A stretch of DNA of 38,412 bases from the NCBI GenBank assembly GCA_018699935.1, contig JABISF010000069.1, positions 1-38,412 on the forward strand, given 5' to 3'. Shown piece after piece: positions 8,094 through 16,021 of this stretch (positions are counted from its first letter, which is position 1; each line of letters opens with the position of its first letter). A model generated the notes under the pieces. It saw only the letters and a list, made by a program, of their open reading frames with translations, made no database searches and was not told where the DNA came from. The stretch comes from Flavobacteriaceae bacterium. GTDB taxonomy: Bacteria; Bacteroidota; Bacteroidia; Flavobacteriales; Flavobacteriaceae. A program made the translations under genes and the position numbers.

Positions 8094-8158
8094 AAATCCC
8101 ACCGAAGCGGGATTTAAGAATTCATCTACGGCATTTAGCCTTATTGTGATAAGATTGA
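8088..8158 (-). ncRNA. Compact tracrRNA of the dead-Cas9 system
   Basis: Read on the minus strand from about 8158: an anti-repeat at 8143-8158 (TCAATCTTATCACAAT), then AAGGC and a small nexus hairpin GGC-TAAAT-GCC (8130-8140), then GTAGATGAATTC, then a 9-bp terminator stem with a UUCG tetraloop (8094-8115) followed by T5-A-T4. ACAATAAGGC...GCCGT...GATG is the hallmark core of type II-C tracrRNAs, comparable to Neisseria. The total of about 70 nt is short because the start falls at the anti-repeat itself, so no RNase III trimming of a long 5' part would be needed. The anti-repeat pairs with the repeat at 11700-11715. Confidence 0.88.
8094..8115 (-). terminator. tracrRNA terminator with UUCG loop
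   Basis: Minus-strand stem AAATCCCGC / GTGGGATTT (seven Watson-Crick pairs, one G-U, one C-G) around a TTCG tetraloop, followed by T5-A-T4. On the plus strand the same hairpin has only three Ts, so it would be a weak terminator for the HTH gene whose stop codon is adjacent. Confidence 0.88.
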
Positions 8159-8161
8159 GCC

Positions 8162-8192
8162 CAAATATATAAAAAAAATAATACATGCCAAA
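8162..8192 (-). promoter_or_regulatory. tracrRNA promoter overlapping the cas9 start
   Basis: The minus strand carries TTTG (8189-8192), a 19-nt spacer, and TATATTTG (8162-8169), a full match to the Bacteroidota -33/-7 consensus. The predicted start is about 4 nt further on, at 8157-8158, exactly where the anti-repeat begins. The -33 element lies in codons 2-3 of cas9 and the -7 element in its ribosome-binding region, so tracrRNA and cas9 transcription face each other over the same DNA. Confidence 0.75.
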
Positions 8193-11100
8193 TTTACTTG
8201 GACTTTCACTAGACGTAAATACTATCGGTTGGGCACTGATTGATTCAGAGACACATCAGATTCAGGGAATCGGAACACGAGTATTCCCTATTGGTTGTGA
8301 AAATTTTGCCTCCGGAAAGAGAGAACTCTCCAAAAAAGCATTTAAGCGCTATAAAAAAACCAGTAGACTACGTTATGAACGCGCCCGGAAAAGAAAAATC
8401 AAAGTCGTTGAAGTTTTGATTAAACACGGCATGTGTCCCTTGTCCAAGGAAGCTTTTGTAGAATGGAAAAAAACCAAAAGATTTCCAGTCGCTGAATTGC
8501 GTGAGTGGTTGCAAATGAATCCTTATAAGCTGAGAGAGCGTGCCGTAAAAGAAAAAATTACAAAACTTGAAATAGGAAGAATATTTTATCAAATTACCAT
8601 ACATCGGGGGTTTAAAATTTCAGATCGAAATAGTGGTTTTAAAGAAAACGCGATGTTTTCGGGTATGCCTAAAATAGATCGGTTGGGAATTTTACACACC
8701 GAAAAAAACACCAAAAATCAATCGTTGGGAACCTATTTATCAAAAATTCTTCCTGAAGAAAAGGCATCCTATTCTCAGCACAATGAACGCATTCGTAACC
8801 GGTTCTTGGCAAGGGAAATGTTTTTGGAGGAAACTCATCAGATTTGGAATTTTCAGAGTAATTTTCATCATGACTTACTTCCTGAGGTTCGTAATGAATT
8901 GATTGGAGATTCAGAAAATGATCCTCAAGAATTGGGTGCCGTTTTTTTCCAACGCCCTTTAAAATCCCAAAAATTTAGAGTTGGACGATGTGAGTTTGAG
9001 AAGAACAAAACCAAATGTTCCGTTTCCAGTTTAATTTATCAAGAAGTTTTGGCCTATCGATGGCTAAATTCCATCAAGATCAACGGAAATCCACTCGATC
9101 TTGAAGATCGCGAAAAAGTTTTGCGTTATTTTATGACCCATAGAAAATTTGACTTTTTTGCGATCCGTCAATTGTTGGGACATCATAATGTACAGTACAA
9201 CATGAAAGACAGCGATCTAATTGTAGGCTCTTTCATCAATTCCTTTTTGTCTAGTTCGCGTATTTTTGGAAGCCGTTGGTTTGATTTTGATGAAAAAATC
9301 AAGGAAGATATTTGGCATAGTTTATATTTTTTCGACCACGAAGAAAAGTTAAAAGAACATGCGCAAAGACAATGGGGATTGGACGATTATCAAGCGCAGG
9401 CTTTTGCTAAAATAAATTTGGACAAGCGTTATGCTCCCATTAGTAAAAAAGCAGCCAGAAACATCCTTTATTTCCTTAAAAGAGGAATTTCCTATGATCT
9501 TTCAGTAATTCTTGGGGGAGTAAAAAATAGTTTAGGTAAAAATTGGGAGACCATAGCAGCCAATGATATAGAATATATTATCAATCGTGTACTCACTTTA
9601 TATAAAGAGAATAAGGTTTTTGACTTTATTCCTAAACTCCAAGAATTTTTGGAAGAAGAAATGCATTTCAATGCCTTTCAAATCAATAAACTCTATGGGC
9701 AAAGCATGCAAGCTTCTAAAGAAACGGTGAATTTATTTCCCGTAGGGAGCAGTGCGGATAAGGAAATTTATAATTTTAAAAACCCCTTATTAATCAATGC
9801 TCTGTTTCAGTGTCGAAAAGTAATCAATGAAATCATTAAAAAATTTGGTCCCATTGATGAAATCAAAGCGGAACTTAGTGCCGATCTGAAGGTCAATAAA
9901 TACCAACGCTATTTGCACCGTTTGGATCATCGAAGAATGGAACGTCTTCGAAGAAAATATATCGAAGAGTTGGGTAAAAGAGCCGAAAATATCATACCCC
10001 TCAATCTGATCAAATTTTCATTATGGGAAGAATGTAAACAAACCTGCCCTTATACGGGAGCCTATATTCCTTTGGATATTTTATTTACCGATCAAGTAAG
10101 TGTGGTCTATATTCAGCCCTGGCAACTCTCATTGAATGATAGTATTTGGAACAAAACCCTTTGTATGCAGTCTTTTACACCCAATATTTTGGATGTTCCT
10201 CCTTATGATTATTTCAATGAGCATGATCCTGAAAACTGGGAAATGGTTGTAAAAAGAGCTGCGCGTCTTTTTTCAAATACCAAAGATTATCCCTCCAGTC
10301 ATCGAAAGTTTAAACGCTTTATTAAAAAATATTCTCATCGAAATTTTATCAAACATCAGTTGGAAGATTTCAATGTGTTGAGCAAAGAAGTTACCGTTTA
10401 TTTATCAAAAGTAGTATCCAAAGTGTCTGTAGGACCGGGGCATAGTACACCACATTTGATTGAAAAATGGCGGCTCAATCAACTTTTTGATTGGAAAACC
10501 GACAGCGAACAAATCATCGATTATCGCTATGCGGCCGTTGTGGCTTATGTCAATGCCAATCGAAGAAAATCATATTTGGAAATACTTGCCCAACAAAACA
10601 AATATCAACCGCAATCTAAAAAAGCTTCTTTCCCGATTCCCTATCAAGGATTCAGAAACGATTTGGAATACAAAGTGAATTCTATATTGGTATCACATAA
10701 AATTGAAAGTAAATTGATTTCAAAGCGTATCCAGAAATCTGTAAAAAATGATCAAGTTTTCAATAATATTTGCGTTTCTGTAAGAGGTTCCTTACACAAA
10801 GAAAGTATCTATGGAAAGCGGAAAGCACCCAAAGGAGCACAAGAGAGTTATCACATTAGAAAACCCCTGCACACTTTCGAAACCCTTCATCAGATCAATA
10901 AAATTGTTGATCCTATAGTTTTGGAATTAGTACTGGAGGCTGTAGAAAATGCAGGGGGATTTAACTCCGATCGCGTTCCTAGAAATGCTTTTTTTGACAT
11001 CGATGCCAAAGAACGTTTAATTCCTAAAGTGTTTCTCCCCAATGCAAAGGGAGATCCGGTGCCCATAAAAAAAGTGAGGATTAAAGAACTTTTTAATGGT

Positions 11101-11607
11101 GCTGTTAACTTAAAAGAAAACATCAACCAACATGTGAATTTGAGAAACAATCACCATGTTTTGATTTATATCGACAAAGACGGGGTATATCAAGAAGAGG
11201 TGGTGAGTTTTTGGGAAGGAGTGAGACGATACCGTCAAAGGGAACCCATTTACCAACTCCCCGAGGATGGAGCGCAATTTGTGACCACCTTGCAAATTAA
11301 TGACTTGTTTATTTTGGGTTTAGAAGATTTAGAAATTCCCATCGATCAAGAATCAAAAAGTTTTTTAGCCAAACACCTCTATCGAGTCCAAAAGCTATCG
11401 AGTAAGTTTTACGAATTTCGTTTGGTGAACGATCTTTTCTTGTCCAGCACGGATGCACCTGCCTATGTGCGAATCAATAATTTTGGCAGTAGAAAGACAG
11501 GTTGGCAAACCTATAACCCACATAAAGTTGCATTGAATGCCATTGGGGATTTGATTGCAGTGAAACGCGATATTACAATTATGAATCAGATAAAAAATTT
11601 AGTATGA
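8185..11607 (+). CDS. cas9: Naturally nuclease-dead type II-C Cas9 (dCas9)
   Basis: A 1140-aa Cas9 homologue with RuvC-I (1-45), Arg/Lys-rich bridge helix (about 50-80), REC lobe (about 85-530, with NPYKLRERAV and FYQITIHRGFK), RuvC-II (553-570), HNH (617-680), RuvC-III (770-800) and a WED/PI C-terminus (about 870-1140, with VVSFWEGVRRYRQ and LYRVQKLSSKFYEFR). Ungapped alignment to family motifs shows lost catalysis. GLSLDVNTIGW replaces GLDxGTNSIGW (Ser8 for Asp). In HNH Val641-Tyr642 replace Asp/Glu-His and Thr665 replaces Asn. DYRYAAVVA replaces DHRHHAxDA (Ala783 for His, Val786 for Asp). Only Glu563 of RuvC-II persists. CPYTG and NKTLC of HNH remain, so the fold is kept. No frameshift or stop occurs. 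A guided DNA-binding role without cleavage is inferred. Confidence 0.96.
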   Translation: MPNLLGLSLDVNTIGWALIDSETHQIQGIGTRVFPIGCENFASGKRELSKKAFKRYKKTSRLRYERARKRKIKVVEVLIKHGMCPLSKEAFVEWKKTKRFPVAELREWLQMNPYKLRERAVKEKITKLEIGRIFYQITIHRGFKISDRNSGFKENAMFSGMPKIDRLGILHTEKNTKNQSLGTYLSKILPEEKASYSQHNERIRNRFLAREMFLEETHQIWNFQSNFHHDLLPEVRNELIGDSENDPQELGAVFFQRPLKSQKFRVGRCEFEKNKTKCSVSSLIYQEVLAYRWLNSIKINGNPLDLEDREKVLRYFMTHRKFDFFAIRQLLGHHNVQYNMKDSDLIVGSFINSFLSSSRIFGSRWFDFDEKIKEDIWHSLYFFDHEEKLKEHAQRQWGLDDYQAQAFAKINLDKRYAPISKKAARNILYFLKRGISYDLSVILGGVKNSLGKNWETIAANDIEYIINRVLTLYKENKVFDFIPKLQEFLEEEMHFNAFQINKLYGQSMQASKETVNLFPVGSSADKEIYNFKNPLLINALFQCRKVINEIIKKFGPIDEIKAELSADLKVNKYQRYLHRLDHRRMERLRRKYIEELGKRAENIIPLNLIKFSLWEECKQTCPYTGAYIPLDILFTDQVSVVYIQPWQLSLNDSIWNKTLCMQSFTPNILDVPPYDYFNEHDPENWEMVVKRAARLFSNTKDYPSSHRKFKRFIKKYSHRNFIKHQLEDFNVLSKEVTVYLSKVVSKVSVGPGHSTPHLIEKWRLNQLFDWKTDSEQIIDYRYAAVVAYVNANRRKSYLEILAQQNKYQPQSKKASFPIPYQGFRNDLEYKVNSILVSHKIESKLISKRIQKSVKNDQVFNNICVSVRGSLHKESIYGKRKAPKGAQESYHIRKPLHTFETLHQINKIVDPIVLELVLEAVENAGGFNSDRVPRNAFFDIDAKERLIPKVFLPNAKGDPVPIKKVRIKELFNGAVNLKENINQHVNLRNNHHVLIYIDKDGVYQEEVVSFWEGVRRYRQREPIYQLPEDGAQFVTTLQINDLFILGLEDLEIPIDQESKSFLAKHLYRVQKLSSKFYEFRLVNDLFLSSTDAPAYVRINNFGSRKTGWQTYNPHKVALNAIGDLIAVKRDITIMNQIKNLV

Positions 11608-11745
11608 AGTAGCACCCTTTCCTCAAAACCCATGTATTGCTCAGCTTTACATTGGGAGAAAAAATATACGTACAACGACATTCATTAAATAAATATAGTG
11701 TTGTGGTTTGATTGATTTTTTTTCTTGAGGAAAGGCTACTTTTTA
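11608..11745 (+). ncRNA. Structured RNA element 3' of dCas9, bounded by inverted repeat
   Basis: Starting at the base after the cas9 stop, 11608-11626 is complementary to 11725-11740 (16 bp, with three unpaired bases on the left arm), and the right arm runs into five Ts. Inside lie a hairpin at 11629-11656 (CCCA-TGTA with TACA-T-TGGG, 11-nt loop), a possible ACAAC/GTTGT pairing (11672-11676 with 11700-11704) and the tracr-matching repeat at 11700-11715. The element has no ORF. It looks like a guide-RNA precursor, with the long-range stem doubling as a terminator. It could instead be only an unusual cas9 terminator. No clear promoter is seen; TACATTGG at 11648-11655 is an imperfect -7 box. Confidence 0.6.
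11700..11715 (+). repeat. Solitary CRISPR-like repeat matching the tracrRNA
   Basis: GTTGTGGTTTGATTGA pairs with the tracrRNA anti-repeat 8143-8158 at 14 of 16 positions (12 Watson-Crick, 2 G-U). The two mismatches sit together at positions 9-10 and give the internal bulge usual in repeat:anti-repeat duplexes. GTTGTG is a common start of Bacteroidota type II-C repeats. Eight Ts follow at 11716-11723. Only one copy exists in the window. The bases just before it (11680-11699, ATTCATTAAATAAATATAGT) would be the guide in type II order (spacer, then repeat). Confidence 0.72.
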
Positions 11746-11775
11746 AAAAACACATGGGGAAAAACTCTGTGCAGA

Positions 11776-12276
11776 TTAAAAAATGCGTTCAGAAAATTGC
11801 CAAATGAATTTGACATAATAAAAAAGGAAGGCAAGCCCAATTATAAACTTTATAAATACTCCACTCAAAAAACCAATGAGCGATCCAATGGCGGCTTTAA
11901 GGGCTCCTTGGGTATTGTCTTTTTGAAAATATAATTCTCCCAAAAACGCTCCCAAGAAGGGACCAATGATGATTCCAAATGGACCCAAAAAAAGAATACC
12001 TATCAGAAGTCCGATTGCACTTCCGTAGGTGCTTCCTTTTCCACCCCCGAATTTTTTTGCTCCAAGAATCGGAATTATTAAATCTAACAAAAACACGATC
12101 ATTGCGAGGATCCCCGTGATGACTAAAAATCGTATCTCTACGGTGATGGCCTCAGTGAAAAAAAGTAAAAGTAACCCAATCCATCCGGTCAAAGGACCCG
12201 GAATAACGGGCAAAAAACTCCCGGCGATTCCCAACAGAATAAAAAAGAAACTTAGAATGATTAAAAAAGTATCCAT
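11776..12276 (-). CDS. DUF456 family membrane protein
   Basis: A 166-aa, very hydrophobic protein with about five membrane helices and the DUF456 signature: FFILLGIAGSFLPVIPGPL near the start, GAKKFGGGKGSTYGSAIGLLIG in the middle and GPFGIIIGPFLGAFLGEL after it. Gly-rich repeats of this type are typical of the family, whose function is unknown. It converges with the dCas9 RNA element, with 30 nt between. It is divergent from the lipoprotein gene at 12372. Confidence 0.9.
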   Translation of the reverse strand: MDTFLIILSFFFILLGIAGSFLPVIPGPLTGWIGLLLLFFTEAITVEIRFLVITGILAMIVFLLDLIIPILGAKKFGGGKGSTYGSAIGLLIGILFLGPFGIIIGPFLGAFLGELYFQKDNTQGALKAAIGSLIGFLSGVFIKFIIGLAFLFYYVKFIWQFSERIF

Positions 12277-12371
12277 AATTTTGAGGTTTTTGCTGTGAAG
12301 TGCTTGACTTTATTATTACAAATGAATAAAAAATTGTAATTTTATGGGACAATAATGCTTAAACTTTTATC

Positions 12372-12866
12372 ATGATTTTTTCCCATAAAACACCTTTACT
12401 GTTTTTTGCATTGCTGATGTTGACCTTAAATAGTTGCCATCTTTTTCAATCTACCAAAGTTTCTACTATCGAAATTAACAAAGCATCTGAGTGGTCGTCT
12501 AAAGATCAGCCTCCCACCTTTCAAGCCTGCGAAATTTTAGAGGGAGCCGAAGCGCGAGCCTGTTTTGACAGCATCGTTTCCAATTCAATTACAGATTTTA
12601 TTTATAGCAATCCTTTGGAGTCAAAAGCATTGGTTGATGATGAAATTCGTTTGCTAATTCAAATTGACAAAGCAGGGAATTTTTCATTGATTTCAACGGT
12701 CCTATCCAATTCTACAGCAGCTGCAATGCCTGCGTTGGAATCGCTCATGGAACAGGCGGTTAGCAATCTTCCACAAGCCATTCCGGCCGTAAAGACCAAT
12801 GTTGGCGAGCTTGTTTCCACCCAAGTCGAATTGCCCATTCGCATTATTGCTCAGGCGCAGAACTAA
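12372..12866 (+). CDS. Putative lipoprotein, possibly TonB-C-like domain
   Basis: A 164-aa protein with a lipoprotein signal ([15 protein letters not shown], lipid-modified Cys at about residue 22). The mature part contains [32 protein letters not shown], a pattern seen in Bacteroidota proteins related to TonB C-terminal domains, then a beta-rich half ([29 protein letters not shown]). It is likely anchored in the outer or inner membrane facing the periplasm. Its last base is the first base of the ruvC start codon (TAATG), so the two are translationally coupled. Exact function unknown. Confidence 0.75.
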   Translation: MIFSHKTPLLFFALLMLTLNSCHLFQSTKVSTIEINKASEWSSKDQPPTFQACEILEGAEARACFDSIVSNSITDFIYSNPLESKALVDDEIRLLIQIDKAGNFSLISTVLSNSTAAAMPALESLMEQAVSNLPQAIPAVKTNVGELVSTQVELPIRIIAQAQN

Positions 12867-13420
12867 TGCCGAATGAGACCATTATTTTAGGAATCGATCC
12901 AGGGACAACTATTATGGGTTTCGGGCTGATCAAAACGACAAAGTCTTCGCTCGAGCTTTTGCAGTTTCACGAATTGATTTTAAAAAAATTCGACAATCAC
13001 TATATTAAATTGCATCATATTTTTCAACGTACCGTGGAGTTGATCGATGAATACCATCCCGATGAAATCGCTATTGAAGCTCCATTTTTTGGAAAAAATG
13101 TACAGTCCATGTTAAAGTTGGGTAGAGCACAAGGCGTAGCCATGGCCGCCGGGCTTTCCAGAGAAGTACCGATTACAGAATATTCGCCCAAAAAAATTAA
13201 AATGGCCATTACCGGAAACGGGAATGCCAGTAAAGAACAAGTGGCCAAAATGCTGCAACAATTACTTAAAATGAAAGTTTTACCCAAAAATTTGGATGCC
13301 ACTGATGGGCTGGCAGCGGCAGTTTGTCATTATTACAATCGGGGAAATGTTCAAGCGGGGAAAAACTATTCGGGTTGGGGTTCTTTCATCTCACAAAATC
13401 CCGATAAGGTGACCTCCTAA
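12866..13420 (+). CDS. ruvC: Holliday junction resolvase RuvC
   Basis: A 184-aa RuvC endonuclease, which cuts Holliday junctions held by RuvAB during recombinational repair. The four acidic active-site residues are in place: Asp in LGIDPGTT, Glu in [10 protein letters not shown], and the pair in [28 protein letters not shown] is the usual junction-binding segment. Length is normal. It overlaps the upstream lipoprotein by one base and hemW follows 9 nt later, giving a three-gene operon. Confidence 0.97.
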   Translation: MPNETIILGIDPGTTIMGFGLIKTTKSSLELLQFHELILKKFDNHYIKLHHIFQRTVELIDEYHPDEIAIEAPFFGKNVQSMLKLGRAQGVAMAAGLSREVPITEYSPKKIKMAITGNGNASKEQVAKMLQQLLKMKVLPKNLDATDGLAAAVCHYYNRGNVQAGKNYSGWGSFISQNPDKVTS

Positions 13421-13429
13421 TCCACTTGT

Positions 13430-14557
13430 ATGGCAGCGGTTTATTTTCACTATCCTTTTTGTAAACAGGCTTGCCATTATTGTAATTTTCATTTTTCAAC
13501 CTCCCTTCGGAAGTCCGATCTAATGATCGCTGCTATGCTCAAAGAACTCAATCTGCGTTCTTCGGAATTAAATAGTTCTATTACGAGTATTTATTTTGGT
13601 GGGGGTTCGCCCTCTTTGATGAGAGCTCCTGCTTTAGCTGCTTTTTTGGAAGTGTTAAGCAGGTTTGAATGGGCAGCGGATATTGAAATAACGGTGGAAG
13701 TGAATCCCGATGATGTCACTGCGGCATATCTTTCGGAACTCAAATCTTTGGGCGTAAATCGATTGAGTGTGGGCATACAATCCTTTCATCAAAAAGATTT
13801 GATCTTGATGAATCGTGCACATGATAGCACCCAAGCGTTGAACGCATTGGAATTGATTGCTGCTCAGTTTGAGAATTTCTCTCTCGATTTAATCTATGGG
13901 ATGCCACAAAGTACCCCTGAGGAGTGGCATGCAAATGTCCAAAGGGCTTTAAGTTTTAATCCGCCGCATATTTCCGCCTATGCCTTGACCGTGGAAGAAA
14001 AAACAACACTTCATCATTGGGTGGAAAAAGCTAAAGTTATATTGTTGGACGAAAGTGCGGTGGAGGCTCAATATCATTATTTGGTAGCGATATTGGAGGA
14101 AAAAGGATTTGATAATTATGAATTTTCAAACTTTGGGAAGCCTAATTTTTACTCAAAAAATAATACCAACTATTGGTTAGGAGGAGCTTACGTAGGAATT
14201 GGACCCTCAGCGCACAGTTATGATGGTGCCAAAATCCGTAGTTGGAATGTTTCCAACAATCCTTCGTACCTTAAATCCATGACAGAAGGAATTTTACCGA
14301 TGACTTCTGAACGCCTGAAAAAAAACGATCGCTTTAACGAATACATCATGACCGGACTTCGAACGCAATGGGGTGTTTCACTCGATCGAATTCGTTCAGA
14401 TTGGGGGGATCGCTATGCGGTTTATCTTGAAAAACAAGCAGAAAAACACCTAACAAATCATCAGCTTTTTTGGGATGGAGATCAGTTAAAAATTTCCAAA
14501 TCCGCTCGTTTTTTGACGGATGGTCTGGCAGCCGATTTTTTTCTTATTGATTTTTAG
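13430..14557 (+). CDS. hemW: HemW-type radical SAM protein
   Basis: A 375-aa member of the HemW family (formerly HemN-like 'oxygen-independent coproporphyrinogen oxidase'), now regarded as a heme chaperone/insertase. The radical-SAM motif CKQACHYC (CxxxCxxC) is at residues 11-18, followed by FGGGSPSL and NPDD, and SVGIQSF, DLIYGMP, YEFSNFGK and NYWLGG..GIGPSAHS, all typical. The extra Cys of true coproporphyrinogen dehydrogenase (CxxxCxxCxC) is replaced by Phe, as in HemW. Its 3' end overlaps the convergent dipeptidase gene by 14 nt. Confidence 0.95.
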   Translation: MAAVYFHYPFCKQACHYCNFHFSTSLRKSDLMIAAMLKELNLRSSELNSSITSIYFGGGSPSLMRAPALAAFLEVLSRFEWAADIEITVEVNPDDVTAAYLSELKSLGVNRLSVGIQSFHQKDLILMNRAHDSTQALNALELIAAQFENFSLDLIYGMPQSTPEEWHANVQRALSFNPPHISAYALTVEEKTTLHHWVEKAKVILLDESAVEAQYHYLVAILEEKGFDNYEFSNFGKPNFYSKNNTNYWLGGAYVGIGPSAHSYDGAKIRSWNVSNNPSYLKSMTEGILPMTSERLKKNDRFNEYIMTGLRTQWGVSLDRIRSDWGDRYAVYLEKQAEKHLTNHQLFWDGDQLKISKSARFLTDGLAADFFLIDF

Positions 14558-15929
14558 CACCCATCAAACGAGCAAAATGGTGGTAAAATTTTGGGATGGT
14601 TGCGATGCCTTTAAAGAAATTGAACAATCCGAAATGCTCATTGGGAGAGTGGATGGCATCGGTGTCTAAACCAAAACCCATCAAGATCGATTTTACGCCC
14701 AATTCTTTTTCGAACATGGGAACAATAGGGATACTTCCTCCGCCGCGATGGGGGACCGGTGCCACGCCAAAGACATCGCTATAAGCAGCATGAGCTGCCT
14801 GATATCCCAATGTATCTATGGGGGTGACATAAGGATAGCCTCCGTGGTGGGTGGTGACTTTTACCGAAACGCTTTTTGGGGCTAAAGCCTCCACTTGTTG
14901 GGTAAACAGCCTGCTGATTTCTTCCCAATCTTGATCAGGAACCAAACGCATCGAAATTTTGGCATGGGCTTCACCGGGGATGACCGTTTTTGCCCCCTCT
15001 CCGGTATAGCCTCCCCATATTCCATTCACATCCAAGGTTGGACGGATGGAGCGTCGTTCTTCGGTGGAATAACCGGCTTCTCCGCGGGTGTCATTAATTC
15101 CAATAGAGTTTTTAAACCCTGATTCATCAAAAGGAATACGACCCATCAAAGCTCTTTCTTCGGAGCTGATTTCCTGTACTTTGTCATAAAACCCGGGGAT
15201 GTTCACTTGGTGTTTTTCATTCTGCAACTGTGCAATGATTTCACACAACACATTGATGGGATTGGCCACGGCTCCTCCATACAAACCGGAATGTAAATCC
15301 CGATTGGGTCCCGTCACCGTTATTTCCATGTAACTTAATCCCCGCAAACCGGTGGTAATGGAAGGTTGTTCGTTGGAGATCATTCCGGTGTCGGAGATCA
15401 GGATGATATCACATTGAAGTTTTTCTTTATTCTTTTTTACAAAATCTTCCAAATGATCACTTCCCACTTCTTCTTCTCCCTCCACCATAAATTTTACATT
15501 AGTGTGCAAACTTTGGTCGGCTATCATTTTCTGTAGCGCTTTGATATGCATAAAAACCTGCCCTTTGTCGTCGCAAGCCCCACGAGCAAAAACAGCTCCA
15601 TCGGGATGGAGTTCGGTGGATTTAATGACGGGTTCAAAAGGAGGACTCTTCCACAATTCAACAGGATCGGGAGGCTGCACATCGTAATGTCCATAAACCA
15701 AGACCGTGGGAAGTTTGGGGTCAATAAGATATTCCCCATACACGATAGGATGTCCGGGAGTGTCGATGAGGTCGACGGTGGTACATCCGGAATCTAAAAG
15801 GGCTTGTTGCACCCAATGGGCGGCACGACGAACGTCCGCTTTAAAATTAGAGTCTGCACTGATGGAAGGAATTTTTAAAAAATCCATCCATTCCTCAATA
15901 GATTGCTGTTGTTCCGACGTCATTTTCAT
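14544..15929 (-). CDS. M20 family dipeptidase
   Basis: A 461-aa M20/M28-superfamily metallopeptidase resembling cytosolic non-specific dipeptidase (CNDP). Metal-site motifs are visible: VYGHYDVQPPDP (His and Asp ligands), GACDDKGQ (bridging Asp), EGEEEVGS (general-base and metal Glu), SDTGM, and C-terminal DAIHSPNEHF. The dimerisation/lid domain is at about 200-370 (DLHSGLYGGAVANP, RLVPDQ). No signal peptide, so cytoplasmic. It likely hydrolyses dipeptides for amino-acid recycling. Single-gene unit. Confidence 0.95.
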   Translation of the reverse strand: MKMTSEQQQSIEEWMDFLKIPSISADSNFKADVRRAAHWVQQALLDSGCTTVDLIDTPGHPIVYGEYLIDPKLPTVLVYGHYDVQPPDPVELWKSPPFEPVIKSTELHPDGAVFARGACDDKGQVFMHIKALQKMIADQSLHTNVKFMVEGEEEVGSDHLEDFVKKNKEKLQCDIILISDTGMISNEQPSITTGLRGLSYMEITVTGPNRDLHSGLYGGAVANPINVLCEIIAQLQNEKHQVNIPGFYDKVQEISSEERALMGRIPFDESGFKNSIGINDTRGEAGYSTEERRSIRPTLDVNGIWGGYTGEGAKTVIPGEAHAKISMRLVPDQDWEEISRLFTQQVEALAPKSVSVKVTTHHGGYPYVTPIDTLGYQAAHAAYSDVFGVAPVPHRGGGSIPIVPMFEKELGVKSILMGFGLDTDAIHSPNEHFGLFNFFKGIATIPKFYHHFARLMGAKNQ

Positions 15930-16002
15930 AAGGTGCTGTTTAAGCGACTAAATTAAGGATAGTATTTTTTTTGAATGCTAATTTTATATGAGAAAACTTA
16001 AT

Positions 16003-16010
16003 TATATTTG
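16003..16010 (+). promoter_or_regulatory. -7 box for tRNA-Leu
   Basis: TATATTTG, a perfect TAnnTTTG, 11 nt before the tRNA. No good -33 match at standard spacing. Confidence 0.5.
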
Positions 16011-16021
16011 TCCTCCCAAAT

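Noticed and set aside
8183-8230. Asp10 of the Cas9 could be taken as the catalytic RuvC-I Asp because it has the same number as in S. pyogenes Cas9.
   Set aside because: Alignment on the invariant IGW puts Ser8 at the catalytic place and Asp10 at a glycine position; the shared number is a coincidence.
11608-11740. The inverted repeat could mark a miniature transposon.
   Set aside because: No target-site duplication flanks the arms, the arms are unequal, and the left arm starts exactly after the cas9 stop with a T run after the right arm, which fits RNA structure better.
11725-11934. A 69-aa plus-strand frame across the RNA element into the DUF456 gene.
   Set aside because: It runs antisense through the clear DUF456 gene, has no family features and overlaps the structured RNA.
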